Positions 13,701 through 24,409 are shown, numbered from the stretch's first letter. The stretch: 64,000 bases of DNA from Pagrus major (GCF_040436345.1 NC_133235.1:15586660-15650659), one strand, 5' to 3'. The notes: generated by a model not told the origin, from the sequence alone. Made by a program: numbers and translations.

Positions 13701-13760
13701 ATCTTCCTCTACCGCTCGCCAGAGACTATGATCAAGTGGACCAGAGAGAAAACTCAGTGA
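957..13760 (+). CDS. piezo2: PIEZO2 mechanosensitive ion channel, C-terminal part (16 exons)
   Basis: Pore-forming subunit of the trimeric mechanically gated cation channel of the plasma membrane, used in touch and proprioception in vertebrates (family knowledge). Exons read from splice sites and phase: 957-1733, 2188-2446, 2740-2922, 3508-3814, 4869-5001, 6654-6801, 6901-7112, 7411-7569, 8048-8195, 8553-8741, 10088-10180, 10769-10938, 11440-11556, 11850-11929, 13182-13386, 13508-13760. All phases join and give about 1,143 residues plus stop, roughly the last 40% of a family that is usually about 2,700-2,800 long. Signatures include [72 protein letters not shown] and the ending [14 protein letters not shown]. 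The wording of the inner-helix exon ([17 protein letters not shown]) matches PIEZO2 rather than PIEZO1. Teleosts carry several piezo2 copies; which one this is cannot be told here. The 5' exons lie outside the window. Confidence 0.97.
4196..4742. mobile_element. hAT-like non-autonomous DNA element in PIEZO2 intron
   Basis: The ends are inverted copies of CAGGGTTGG (start at 4196; CCAACCCTG ends at 4742). The interior carries the motif of repeated AATC/GATTAC words seen in many fish repeats of this kind. The flanking eight bases (4188-4195 and 4743-4750) agree at 5 of 8 positions, compatible with a decayed 8-bp target-site duplication. No transposase frame is present. Assignment to hAT rests on the CAG...CTG ends and 8-bp flank, and is inference. 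Confidence 0.6.
5484..6293. mobile_element. hAT-like non-autonomous element (CAGxGGTGG ends) in PIEZO2 intron
   Basis: The left end reads CAGAGGTGGAAAAAGTA and the right end, reverse-complemented, CAGCGGTGGGAAGTAA. Both sides carry the ACTCAAGTAAAGTA-type sub-terminal repeats typical of a very common fish element. About 810 bp, with no transposase. The flanking eight bases (5476-5483, 6294-6301) share the last five positions, so any target duplication is degraded. It lies between PIEZO2 exons 4869-5001 and 6654-6801. Confidence 0.7.
7725..7960. mobile_element. Partial copy of the CAGxGG...ACTTGAGTA element
   Basis: It starts with CAGAGGGGGAAGTAAC and contains TACTTGAGTAGATTTTTCA and TACTTGAGTATTTATTTTTC, closely resembling the inverted right end of the 5484-6293 element. 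The opposite terminus is not recognisable, so the right boundary is approximate. It lies in the intron between exons 7411-7569 and 8048-8195. Confidence 0.55.
8553..8741 (+). CDS. piezo2: PIEZO2 anchor-to-outer-helix exon
   Basis: 63 whole codons. It encodes the basic stretch [20 protein letters not shown], then a hydrophobic helix rich in I/V/L with WFPLLFMSL. In known PIEZO structures this is the pore-lining outer helix that leads into the extracellular cap. The residues are close to identical with mammalian PIEZO2, in contrast to the variable cap exons downstream. Confidence 0.93.
8742..10087 (+). other. PIEZO2 intron with two interspersed repeats
   Basis: No exon is seen. From 9151 (CAGGGCTGGGCAACATC) to about 9330 lies a truncated copy of a common fish repeat whose full copies end in a similar GCCCAGCCCT motif. 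From about 9650 to 10060 lies a second family, described separately. Confidence 0.6.
9650..10060 (+). repeat. Interspersed repeat, family A copy 1
   Basis: Clearly homologous, in opposite orientation, to 49248-49715. Shared landmarks are AGCTCC(C/T)CTCTCCCACA, CGTCAGTAGTCCC, a CACACATTTGCATAATTT block, GACCAATCAGAGGAGACT, CCTTAAAGAGACAGG and ATACAGTGCTGCAG. The agreement runs over about 400 bp with scattered substitutions and gaps. No coding frame is present. The class is not assigned. Confidence 0.75.
10088..13386 (+). CDS. piezo2: PIEZO2 extracellular cap (CED) exons
   Basis: Five exons (10088-10180, 10769-10938, 11440-11556, 11850-11929, 13182-13386) encode the domain between outer and inner helices. 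It starts PIFTMSAQQ and ends [12 protein letters not shown]. Internal landmarks are [14 protein letters not shown] and [19 protein letters not shown]. Several N-x-S/T sites are visible (NVS, NST, NLT, NIT, NVS), consistent with the lumenal/extracellular side. This is the least conserved part of the gene here, as is known for the family. Confidence 0.93.
11930..13181 (+). other. PIEZO2 intron made largely of repeats
   Basis: From about 12110 to 12300 there is a degenerate interspersed repeat (TTGGCACAAATGTCC, GTCAAAGTCATTGTGACCTC). It is followed by the foldback element at 12639-12848. No exon is seen; the frames at 12558-12999 are explained by the foldback element. Confidence 0.6.
12639..12848. 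repeat. Foldback (inverted-repeat) element
   Basis: Two arms of 57 bases, 12639-12695 and 12792-12848, are reverse complements with about five mismatches (for example AGCCTGCTTGTGGCTC in the right arm against GAGCCACAAGCAGGCT in the left). They are separated by a 96-base spacer, and similarity continues weakly outward. It can form a large hairpin. No coding content is convincing. Confidence 0.8.
13508..13760 (+). CDS. piezo2: PIEZO2 last exon: inner helix and C-terminal domain
   Basis: It encodes [20 protein letters not shown], the pore-lining inner helix, then [18 protein letters not shown] and the C-terminal [11 protein letters not shown] segment, ending ...WTREKTQ-stop (TGA at 13758-13760). 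The Met-Phe pair in IMFEELP corresponds to the intracellular neck constriction described for mouse Piezo1 (family knowledge). The L-V pair in VVLVIG is at the inner-helix gate position. No key residue is missing, so the channel end looks functional. Confidence 0.95.
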
Positions 13761-15285
13761 AAACTCAGCGAGAGGACGTTAACCAAAGCTTTTCGGGGAG
13801 GAACCGCTCACACAGAGAAAGTGGGTGGTCGCTCTGTTGGCGTGAGCAGCTACTTCAGCACATTCACCTGCTGAGCACCTGAGGACCGACTCTGTCCTCT
13901 TCAACGGAGCTCTGATGGCAGTGATAACGAGTTGACTCCACACTAAAACACTTTTTTGACTTAGAAACTCGTATTTTATACTATTTACTGATGAAAAACA
14001 ACAATTGCAGTCATGTTATTAACAACTGAGGACAAATTTGCTGGTGCTGTATTTATCTTGCTCAGTTTGGCATCCAGTGGACAAAAGAAGCAGCTGGTGT
14101 TCAGTTGGAGACGGACAAGTCCTTTAGGACAATTTTCCTATGTCATAAAAAAAGTGCTATCCTTAATATATAGGAAGGTTTTTAAACCCAAATTCCCAGA
14201 AGCCTCATTGCTTTTCACGCCTGCCTCTAGCATTTTCACAATTGCACGGTAGGCGAAGAGAAGCGAAGTGAATGCAACGATAATCTTTAAGGGCTTCCAA
14301 CCAACAAATAAGTGCACAATAATGACCACATGAGCACAATCTCATATTTTCTCCAACTGGAACGCTTGGATCGTGGGACTGTGCAATATTGAGCTCTCAT
14401 TCCTCCAAGTTTTCGAAGGATTCTGACTGAGAGAGAAGGCCTCTTCTGACAGAGAAACATGAACACACAGACCATCTTTTTTTTAGATGTCAGAGGCCAC
14501 ATGGGAGCCTCTCAACGCAGAAAACATGATCAGACAATCTTCACTTGCCTTATTTTGTTTTTATGAGAAGAACTGAAACTCTTATCAACTACATATCTTT
14601 CTCAGGAAGAGCTGTTTTCACAGATAGTCATCATATGAGTTATATGTTACAATATGTAGGCTTTGATGGATCTAAAAGAATATGAGATTGTAGAAGAGAT
14701 GAAAACTATTTAAATGGCATGAAATTTAATGTGGATATTGTTCAGGTGGACTGATATTGAGTATGATTACTGCACAGGGAAACTGTTTGAGGCTGTATTA
14801 AGAAAGTTAGTGTAGCGCTGTGGACTGTTTAATTGCCAATCATCCATGTTCTGAATCATCTACAGGTTGGCTAGAGTCGAGACCAGCAGAGGGCTGTTTC
14901 TGAATCAGGGTAACGTGCATTAGGTGGTTGACTCTTGCACATCCATTGTGAACCTCTCGCTGTTTTTAACATTTCACGCTCATGAACACTGTGGCGCCCA
15001 CAGCTGTGCATTCAAGGAAGCAACGAGCAGGCACAAAGAAAGATTCCTCACATGAAGGGCTGAAAAACGAAGCCCTTTGGTCCAAACTATGCATTAAACG
15101 ACATTGTAGCATGATAGAAAAAACTTCATTATTGTCATGACTAATTTTCATTACAGTACATGTACATACAAGTTTAAGGGGAGAGGTCAGGGTGGAATGA
15201 AATGTGAAACTGTACCTGTATGTTAAGGCAATGTGGTATGATAGAGGTCCAGAGATCTCCAAATAAAACATCTGGAAAGGTGTCG
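13761..15285 (+). other. piezo2: PIEZO2 3' UTR (inferred)
   Basis: About 1.5 kb without coding content follows the stop codon. A canonical AATAAA at 15262-15267 is the first good polyadenylation signal seen, so the transcript probably ends near 15285. The real end needs transcript data. Confidence 0.5.
15262..15267 (+). terminator. Candidate poly(A) signal of PIEZO2
   Basis: AATAAA hexamer about 1.5 kb after the PIEZO2 stop codon. Position only; not experimentally supported. Confidence 0.45.
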
Positions 15286-17777
15286 CTGTTTTGCATTCAG
15301 CTGCTGTTTGCTTGTGGAAAAGGACGGCGAGCGAGCAGGTGGAGAGTCTTTGTGTTGGTCGACAGGATTTTGGTGGAAACCAGCTGCAGCTGACTGAACC
15401 TGGGACCCTCTGGTTTGAAGATGACCTTCACCACTAACCGAACCTGCTGCATCAACCTGACTCTATTAACTTACATTTTATTACAGCTTCAATGTAGTGC
15501 AATTGTAATACATTTTAACATCAGGTTCCGCTCTGTTTTTCTAACATTTTTTTAAAATTTCATTTCAAGAGGGTTCTCAAGATAGCAGACGGTCTACATT
15601 GCTCAGCTCTGCATGTTAACAGTTTCATTTATTTTCACACACCAAGTTGAATCTGTCAAGTCTCATTGTGTCAGATACAATAATATGAGCACTGATGAGC
15701 ATTTTCTTAGAAGTTTTGACACCATGCTGGCAAAAAATATCAGTAAATCAAACAAGAGCGAATGTGCCACAAGCTCCGCTAGCCTAGCAAGACCAGCGCA
15801 CTTGACCCAGCCCGTCATCAAGCAATTCAAGAAATTACAGGTAAAATTTCAAAAGTCATTGATAAAACAGACACAGACACTTCAGGTGTGGAAAGAACCC
15901 AGCCAACAAAATATTGTGAAAGGTCTCTGCCCAACTTACTTCGGTAAAACTTAATTTCATTACAAGCCAGATTTTGAGAAACAGTCTACTGCTCCTAGCG
16001 TTGCACTCATATATAATTGCCATGCTCATTATGGACAGTTTAAAAACAAATGATCAAAATCGAAACAGCAGAACCAGAGATATCGCTTTTTTTATTCCAC
16101 GCATACTTCCTCCATTTCCCAAACCTATCAGATGACATGCAACTTCCTCTGGAGCCCCCAAGACCTGTAAACACACTTTAATGTGGAAAATAGTGGAGTT
16201 ACCTTTTAATTTCCTCTCAATTAAAAAAATATATGTGCTCCCTATCACTTTTAAATAGTGAAATACTGACAGCCAGACTTAAAAAGCACAAGGTAACACT
16301 CCATTTTACATGGTCTGGTAATGTCTTTGACATTTTTCCCCAATTACTACAGTGATAATTAAATGTATTGAAATGACCCCAGTATTGTTTAATAATACAT
16401 TTTCCAACAAGCATTTAATTTAATTTAGCATTGTTATTTTTCAACAATAGCAACATTTATATCCAGTTTTAATCTTTCTAATGCACAGATGCACCACAGA
16501 GCCATTCAGTAAGTTGGAGGGGGGACAAAATAAAAGTAGCATGGATGTCTGAGAATTAAATATCGCTTAGCAGGGAGAGAGCATTAGACTCATCAAAGAT
16601 AAAGAGGTCATAGGAAGCTACACAGTCATTACATTTTGGCAGACATCCGCAGCTGCTGTGAGTCTCACTGATGTGGAAAATCTGTCTGCTAACTTGTTTA
16701 AGAAAATGTACACAGACCAAAAAATGCCACACAATGGAAATGTTTATTGATGCATGTGCAAAGTTTGGAGATATGCTTTTGAGGAATATCCAAGAAGTGG
16801 GCAACAACACAAATAAAAAAAAATGTAAACAATCCCTTTATCAGCTTTAGTCGTGTGGTATCAGAATGAACTGTTATTGACGTGAATTATCTCAATAGTC
16901 TCCCGTTTACAAGTATGAGCAATAAGCTAAATCACAAATACACAAATTCAGCATTGGGAAGGAAATCAATGGGCACACTGAAAACACCACTGCATGATCC
17001 CTTTTTCATGTTTTCGACTGGAAGACACAGCCATGATTATTTTTTAGTTTAAAGGTTGAAGAATTACACACACCTCGAGGTAGACGAGCAAAACAGTCTA
17101 TGATTGGCTACAAGCTGCGCCATCAGGAACTGTGCTGTTCTTTTAATTTTCTTGAATAACTCCAATAAGGGCTCGTGCTGAAGACAATAGTGCCGATCAT
17201 TTTTAAGCATTAATAATCACAAGTTCATAGCTTTGATTTGTCGTTATTCCAAACATGCATTAACAAACTGATTGCATATATTGTTCCAGTAACATTTTCA
17301 ACAGGCCGCAGCCATGAATACTGAATAAATTAACTCTGTACAAATAAACACCTATACGTCGATCAACCCATTCCAGGATATTTAGAGTATTTCTGATTTT
17401 AATATACCTATGGCAATCTGAAGACTCTACCCACAAACAATAACAGCAGAATGTACAGCTTCACAGACAAGAAATAATAGAACACTCACATACAACAGGC
17501 TTTCATACATTATTGAACATTAAAGATTTTTCATTACACTGAGGATCCACCTCAAACAAACACATATTAAAAGGCTGCTTAAACGATTCGACTCTTCTGC
17601 AACACCACCTGTAACTGTTTTAAATGAGCTTTTTTCTTATATTTCTTTTTGCACAATAAAGATCAAAACAGCCACACATCTGGGTTACAGAGCTGACGGG
17701 GTCTGTCAAGGTTTTTAACTCGTACACGGAGGGGTGCAGTGGCGCAGTGGCAGATGGGTCGAGTCGGAGGCTGAAGG
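15286..17777. other. Tail-to-tail intergenic region and NAPG 3' UTR
   Basis: Convergent region between PIEZO2 (+) and NAPG (-). The NAPG 3' UTR presumably runs from 17777 down to near 16743-16748, where TTTATT on + gives AATAAA on the NAPG strand. The open frames at 15613-15954 and 16054-16810 have no recognisable similarity, and no signals suggest they are used. Confidence 0.5.
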
Positions 17778-20700
17778 CTAACACAGCCCACCCTCATAAT
17801 CATCCTCCTCCTCGGCGGGAGCTGGCGCCCCGCTAGCGCCGCCTTGTGGAGCTGCAGCGGCCTTCTTCTTCTTTCCTCCTCCTCCAGGTACCCTCAGGGA
17901 AATGGCCAGCTTGGCGTACTGTGAGGCAGGGAAGAAAATGTGACATCAGAGCTCAGATTTTAAAGGACCTAAAAAATGAATTTTCTCAATCTGCTTCTTA
18001 AAATTATCAATAATCATGAACACATTTTCTGCAGAAGTTAGAGGTTTTTGTTATTTTCAGAGAGATTTATGTATCTCTGTTTTTGTCTGTGCCCGTGACA
18101 AGAATTTGAAATCAGCTGGAATAAAGGTTTGATGTCAACATCAACATAGAGGCCTAACTTGCCTAACCCTAACCTACAAAAAGCCACCAGGATAAAGTAC
18201 ATTTAATTAGGATTAGATTTTCATCTTTTTGAAGAAGAGTTTGAAAATGTAAATGACATTTGTCAGAGCATGAAACCAATGATCCATCAATCCTTACAAA
18301 TTCAGATGCGATAGTTTAATAATGGCCTAGCCGTTAAAGAAGAAAAAAAATGTTTATATCGAAAATCGAATCATCACCTTAAAATATACTCACAGATTTA
18401 GAGAATCATAACATCCTTAATAATAGTTGAACTGGATCCATTTCTCTTTCTCTCACCCCAGTTATCATTACAGCTGCTTTACCTACTGATTTTCAGGGAA
18501 CTTGCCGCTCCTGTAATTTAAACCCTGTTCCGAGTTTTTTGCAGAGAAGAGCAGCTGTTATTTCTACTTATGTTTTCTAAGCTCAGCATGAAATTTGACT
18601 GTGTGGAAATGGAAAAGGTCAAACTTCTTTCTTTTTTCTAATCTGATATGTAAAATTATGTTAACATCAACATAGAGGCGTATTTAGGAACCAAATACAA
18701 CAATAGAGAAAATTAAAGCCATCAGGAGAGCAAAACCTGTCAAAGCTCATCAGATGGTGGGCTGTTGACATGTCAGCTACAGGTAGGATGGTATTCTTTC
18801 TTGGCTTTTTCCTGCACAATGTCCATATTTATTACAGACCACAACCTGTGATTTCCCCATGGTTAAAATGTTGTCCGAAACGATGAGTTAAATTACAGAG
18901 CACAATGAATGTTTCTCACTTCCTCCTATGAGGTTTAAATGGGGCTTTGGTAAGGTTTCATGGACCATGGACTTTAATGAGCTTTCTAAAAGATGCACAA
19001 GATAATAAATAAATAAATGTTTTCGCTGTTGTTTTGATGTATTATAAAACAAAAGGAAATAAGCTGACGCAGCTCGCTCAAAGAAGTCCAATTCAGCAGA
19101 CCATTCATAAAAAACAGTCAGTACCGTCATAGCAAACAAATATGGCTTTAAATAAAATAATAAAGGTTTTCATTGTGGCTAGAGGTAAGCTAACAAATCA
19201 AACTGAGGCCAAAACACTGAGATACCATTGGCTAAATAAGATATAGAAATGCATACAACACATTTCTTTGTAATAAATGTCAGCAGTACTCACATCGTTG
19301 TCCATGTACTTCAGTAAAGGTGAGTTGCACACGCGGTACACCTGGTCCTCGTCCTGCTCGTCGTAGCCCTGCAGTAGTGTCTCCATGGCAACGCAATCTT
19401 CGCTTCCACTGTAGCCGGGCAGACTGGTGGAGAACAAGCAGCACTTCATGTGATGATCCTCAGATTAAGTGTTAAACCACGAGGTAATAATGTCAAGATC
19501 AGTTTCTCGTCGCTCCAGCAGGACACAGACTATAGAAATGAAACATACCTGTAACTTTCTCTGACACATTTATCAGCTGCTACGTAGTCCCCTCTGTGGA
19601 GATGAATCAGCACTTGAGCAGTTGTTTTCTAAAGAGTGAAAAGCACGGACCAACATGTAAAGTTAAACTGCCAATAGACAACATTTCAGCTTCGACTTAT
19701 CATTCTGAAGTAAATACTGATCCACCATTGGCGTATAAATTGGTTCCCCATAAACCTCGCTTTTAGTATGCTTTTCAGCTTGCCAGCAGGATGGAATTTT
19801 CCCAGAAAAATGTAGGACAAATTAGGCACAAAGGAAGCACATCTGCCATTGCACCACCAAAACAGGAAGTCATTGTTTTCCCTGGAATGACTGTGGAAAC
19901 TATAAACTGCAAAAGAAGTAGAGCCCCACTGACGAAGGAGGTAAAGAATGTGAAGGGAGAGAGTGTAGAAACTGAGGTAAAACAAGAGCGAGCTGACGGG
20001 CATTCACTTGATGGAGAGCGACGGTGTCTGTTCCCCTATTGATATGTGTTTCTCCTTGCCGCCTCGACTTGAGACGATTCAGAACCAGCAAAACAACAAA
20101 GTAACCCACCTTGAAGCACATCGGGAAGTTCTCAATTTCTTTGTACATGTTCTTCTCTTTCTGGATAGCGACAGCTGCTTCATCCAACCTGGTTGGAAAG
20201 ACGAGAACAGAGTGAAGTGAGGAAAGATGAGTAGCAGGTACGGAAGTTTAACATTTATCAATAGAAACAAACAAACAGCTTTGGGGTTGAAATCTAAGTG
20301 AGTTTTCTCACTTTAAACTTCCAGGTTAACTTAATTCCCTTTACCTTTTTAACCTGACCAGAAGTCTGGAGGCTTTTCCCAGCAGTTCAACTGCCTGACG
20401 CAGACGGTCCTCATTCTACAGAGAGAAAAAAAGGATATATATACAGTACTTGACAAGAGATACTGTCAACAATTGGCATCAGTTGAATGATTCATTCAGG
20501 TTTTGTTGGAAGCTAAATTTCACCTCAAACACGCCAGCTGCCTTCTGATACAGGTCCACAGCTTTCTCAAGATTTATAGGCTCTATCAATCTGAGAATAA
20601 AAAACATTTTTTGTGGGTTCAGGAAGAAAAGTCTGTCTTTTTTGGTCCCTGAGCTAACTTTGCGGTGCAATTTTTTCGTATCTCTGTATCAATATGTGCT

Positions 20701-21804
20701 ATGATTAACAGATTAGAGCTGAGGAACGTCAGTGTAAATCTAAGGTCCAACATCAAATGTTCTTAAGTGTAGAGAGTAAGGTAGTATTTTTACTTTCCAG
20801 CGCGGTCCAGAGCCATGGCAGCAGTGTCAGGAGTCCCATTCTCCATGTACATCATACAGGCTTTCTCTATGTACTGAATGGCCTCCGGCATCTTCTTTTG
20901 TTCCTGTTGCAGTGCAAACACAGCAAAGTCACGACTCTTCTGCAGACATTTTACCTGCATCTACCCATTAATGAGCTTGATGTTTAAACAGCAGGTATGC
21001 TCACCTTCATCATCATACCAGCCTGTTCAATAGCCCTGAGGAAGAGGAGGAGAGCTTGAGCAAAACAAATGTTTTTTTATGTGTGTTGCTGATTTATTAC
21101 AGGGGTTATAACATAAGATACTTACTTTGCAGCATGAAAAAGCCTGGAGGAAACGTTAAGGAAATTACAAAACAAGAGTCAAATCACAGCAGTGTCATGT
21201 CATACACCTCTGGACAGAATAGAGAGGATACGTCTTGTTTTCTGTGTGATATTCAGCTTCCTTCAGGTAAGCATCCTTTGCTTGGTCATACTGCTTGGCA
21301 TTCTTGAAGCACACAGCTAGAAACAGGACATTGACAGTTAGGGATATCTGTAAAAGCATCATTTTATATAAAGGGGCTATACTGATTTTTAGGTTACCTG
21401 CTTTGGCGTATTCTGACGCAGCACTGTCAAAATCAGGCTTCCACTTTGTCAGACTTGTCTTTAAGCTACAAAAACATGATGACGAGCAAATTATACACGG
21501 CTGAAGCTAACAGAATCAGCTACATCAGTTTATTGATAATTAGAGAGGAAGACAACACTACAGCTCGATTATTGTCTTTTGAATCAACCTATAGTTAACT
21601 GACGATAAGTACATACAGTCCATTTAGGTTTCATAACCTCTGATGAAAAATCAACATTGGCCTTTACAGCTAACAAGCTAACATCAGTAGTAAAACAGAC
21701 TGCTGTTTCCTGAGCAGGAATCAAACGCTATTTTCTTACGTAACTCACCATTTTTCCGCTTTAGCTATGTGCTCATGAGCCTCGTTTATCTTCTGAGCAG
21801 CCAT
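17778..21804 (-). CDS. napg: Gamma-SNAP (NSF attachment protein gamma), complete
   Basis: Adaptor that recruits the NSF ATPase to SNARE complexes for disassembly after membrane fusion; a peripheral cytosolic/membrane protein with helical TPR-like repeats. Twelve coding exons on the minus strand, given high to low: 21804-21749, 21465-21398, 21316-21232, 21143-21126, 21035-21005, 20903-20794, 20590-20524, 20415-20345, 20188-20110, 19628-19549, 19423-19294, 17918-17778. They total 936 bases, giving 311 residues against 312 in human as remembered. It starts MAAQKINEAHEHIAKAEK. Other landmarks are KWKPDFDSAASEYAKA, ENGTPDTAAMALDRAGK, IQKEKNMYKEIENFP, YSGSEDC and VCNSPLLKYMDND; it ends in a Gly/Lys-rich linker, an acidic stretch and GGLC. 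All exon phases join. The ATG at 21804-21802 is supported by the conserved first residues. Confidence 0.96.
17919..19293 (-). other. NAPG last intron
   Basis: 1.4 kb between exons 19423-19294 and 17918-17778. AT-rich, with no exon, RNA gene or clear element identified. The motif CATCAACATAGAGGC occurs twice (near 18140 and 18668), a short local duplication. Confidence 0.6.
21126..21143 (-). CDS. napg: NAPG 18-nt micro-exon
   Basis: One base completing a Thr codon, five codons (LFHAA less one base pair of phase) and AA of the next Lys codon. It is needed to restore the conserved (K/R)xLFHAAK motif. Flanking introns are about 88 and 90 bases. The donor of the preceding exon is a weak GTATCC. 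The exon is invisible as an open reading frame; it was found by phase and motif. Confidence 0.85.
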
Positions 21805-21960
21805 ACTGTTGATTAAGTCGATGAGGTATAACGAATTTGTTGTGGATAAATAGCTATGGACGCTGTTTCGTCGATGTTTGGATTAGCAGAAACTCCTCCT
21901 CGGGCGCTACGTCATCCAATGTCGCAGGTTACGGATGCCGCCGTGGCCAAAAAACAGCTG
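21805..21960 (-). promoter_or_regulatory. NAPG promoter region
   Basis: A GC-richer stretch just upstream of the NAPG start codon. It contains ACGTCA (21909-21914; a CRE half-site, TGACGT on the NAPG strand) and CCAAT (21916-21920, reverse CCAAT for NAPG). The motifs are seen; the promoter role is inferred from position. Confidence 0.45.
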
Positions 21961-22044
21961 CAATGCGATAACGGCCTTCCAGTGTAATGGAGTATGTATG
22001 TATTTACATATTGTAGGTAACATTAATTAATGCTAAATTTGAAT

Positions 22045-22115
22045 GAATTAGATGATACTGGATTTGTGGGGCTGATGCCAATACCAAAATTAGGAACATT
22101 TTGGCTGATATTCTT
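22045..22115. repeat. Left part of an interrupted CCGATAT-type repeat
   Basis: Contains GGATTTGTGGGGCTGATGCC and TTGGCTGATATTC, matching the left portion of the copies at 36881-37220 and 37501-37825. The right part seems to resume at about 23745, after the satellite. Confidence 0.5.
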
Positions 22116-22128
22116 ATATGCATCTCTA

Positions 22129-23735
22129 TCTCTATTGTGATTTAAAATAGAGAATTATTGATCACAATAGAGATTATATATATTATATATATATATATAG
22201 AGAGAGATTATATATATAATCTCTTTTGTAATTTTATTGTGATATATAATCTCTATTGTGATTTTATGGTGATATATAATCTCTATTGTGATTTAAAATA
22301 GATTATATATAATCACAATAGAGATTATATATATTATATATATAGAGAGAGATTATATATATAATCTCTATTGTGATTTTATGGCGATATATATAATCTC
22401 TATTGTGATTTAAAATAGAGAATATATAATCACAATAGAGATAATATATATTATCTCTGTTGTGATTTTATTGTGATATATAATCTCTATTGTGATTTAA
22501 AATGATCATATATTCTCTATTTTAAATCACAATAGAGATTATATATATATTTATATATATGTATGTATATATAATCTCTATTGTGATTATATAATCTCTA
22601 ATCTCAATAGAGATTATATATATCACAATAAAATCACAATAGAGATTATATATGTATAATCTCAATTGTGATTATATATATTCTCTATTTTAAATCACAA
22701 TAGAGATTATATATCACAATAAAATCACAATAGAGATTATATATCGCAATGAAATCACAATAGAGATCATATATATAAATAATCTCAATTGTGATTATAT
22801 ATTCTCTATTTTAAATCACAATAGAGATTATATATATATATAATCTCTATTGTGATTATATATTCTCTATTGTGATTTTATTGTGATATTTATAATCTCT
22901 ATTGAGATTTAAAATAGAGAATATATAATCACAATTGAGATTATATATATATAATCTCTATTGTGATTTTATTGTGATATATAATCTCTATTGTGATTTT
23001 ATTGTGGTATATATAATCTCTATTGTGATTTAAAATAGAGAATACATAATCACAATAGAGATTATATAGGACAATAAAAACACAATAGAGATTATATATC
23101 ACAATAAAATCACAATAGAGATTATATATATAATCTCTATTGTGATTATATATTCTCTATTTTAAATCACAATAGAGATTATATATTCTCTATTTTAAAT
23201 CACAATAGAGATTATATATATAATCTCTATTGTGATTTTATTGTGATATATAATCTCTATTGCGATTTAAAATAGAGAATATATAATCACAATTGAGATT
23301 ATATATATATAATCTCTATTGTGATTTTATTGTGATATATAATCTCTATTGTGATTTTATTATGGTATATATAATCTCTTATGTGATTTAAAATAGAGAA
23401 TATATAATCACAATAGAGATTATATATCACAATAAAAACACAATAGAGATTATATATCACAATAAAATTATATATATAATCTCTATTGTGATTATATATT
23501 CTCTATTTTAAATCAAAATAGAGATTATATATATATTTATATATGTATGTATATGTATAATCTCTATTGTGATTATATATTCTCTAATCCCAATAGAGAT
23601 TATATATAATCTTATATATATAATCTCTATTGTGATTTAAAATAGAGAATATATAATTACTATAGAGATTTTATATATATAATCTCTATTGTGTCTATTA
23701 TATATATATTGCAATATATATATAATTGCAATTTT
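22129..23735. repeat. AT-rich satellite of alternating inverted motifs
   Basis: About 1.6 kb is built almost entirely from one motif in both orientations, ATAATCTCTATTGTGATT and its complement AATCACAATAGAGATTAT, joined by (TA)n of varying length, TTTAAAATAGAGAATA or its complement, and TTTTATTGTGATATA spacers. Dozens of copies occur with few substitutions (for example TTGCGATTT near 23265, TCAATTGTG variants). Adjacent opposite copies make perfect short palindromes, so the array can extrude hairpins or cruciforms. There is no open frame. It lies between the NAPG and RAB12 promoters. Confidence 0.95.
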
Positions 23736-23744
23736 CCCACCAAT

Positions 23745-23930
23745 GTGGGAGGGTATTTTACAGCTTAACAAAATAGTTTATTGTCTAAAATGACTTCAGT
23801 GCAGTAGAACAGTAGACTTTACTGACATTATGATAATTATAAATGACCCCAAGCATATTTTTCTGCATTATGTGCTGTAAAAAAAAGTTATATATCAGCA
23901 CATATCGTTCAACATATACGATAATACTGT
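23745..23930. repeat. Right part of the interrupted CCGATAT-type repeat
   Basis: AAAATGACTTCAGTGCAGTA here matches AAAATGACATCAGTGCACTG at 37657 in a separate copy. The later ATAATTAT, TTTTTCTGCATTATG and CAGCACATATCG segments follow in the same order as in that copy. This suggests that one element was split by the satellite. Confidence 0.5.
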
Positions 23931-23949
23931 TATGTTATGTGCTTTAAAA

Positions 23950-24273
23950 AGCAGGGTAAAAGTAAAGATTTTGTGTTATAGTATTACTTTGGTAGAAGTG
24001 AAAGTCACCCATACGAATAATAGTAAAAGTAAAATTACACATTTTTCTACACTTGCACTTACACTTCGACCGGTTATCAGCTGGGCCGATTATTGGATCC
24101 AGTATTCAGGATTTTTCTGATTATTGGGTCTGAGTCAGTGTTTTTTCTTTTTTTTCTGACTGCCAATGGAATGATTTAATTTAGAATGATGGTGCAATAT
24201 TTAAAGTAACTAGTAGCCATAGTTATTCAATAAATGTAATGGAGTAAAAGTACTCAGTTACATTCCATCACTG
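23950..24273. mobile_element. Probable hAT-like element remnant
   Basis: The right end ATTCCATCACTG (24262-24273) reverse-complements to CAGTGATGGAAT, and the sub-terminal GTAAAAGTACTCAGTTACA resembles the ends of the CAGxGGTGG family. The left end is uncertain. The interior at 24065-24150 carries a short piece of the CCGATAT family (GGGCCGATTATTGGATCC), so this is composite. Confidence 0.4.
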
Positions 24274-24409
24274 TGAGTAACTCTTAACTGATGAGCAGTC
24301 ATTTTAATACGGACTGCGATTATTGTTCGTGACAGCTGCTTACAGCTCATTTATTCTTAAATTACTACAAACCACAAATCTTTGTTTTAGAAAAAAAAAA
24401 GAAGAAGAA

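Noticed and set aside
15613..15954. 113-codon open frame between PIEZO2 and NAPG
   Set aside because: No similarity recognised, and it lies in the convergent intergenic region without gene signals.
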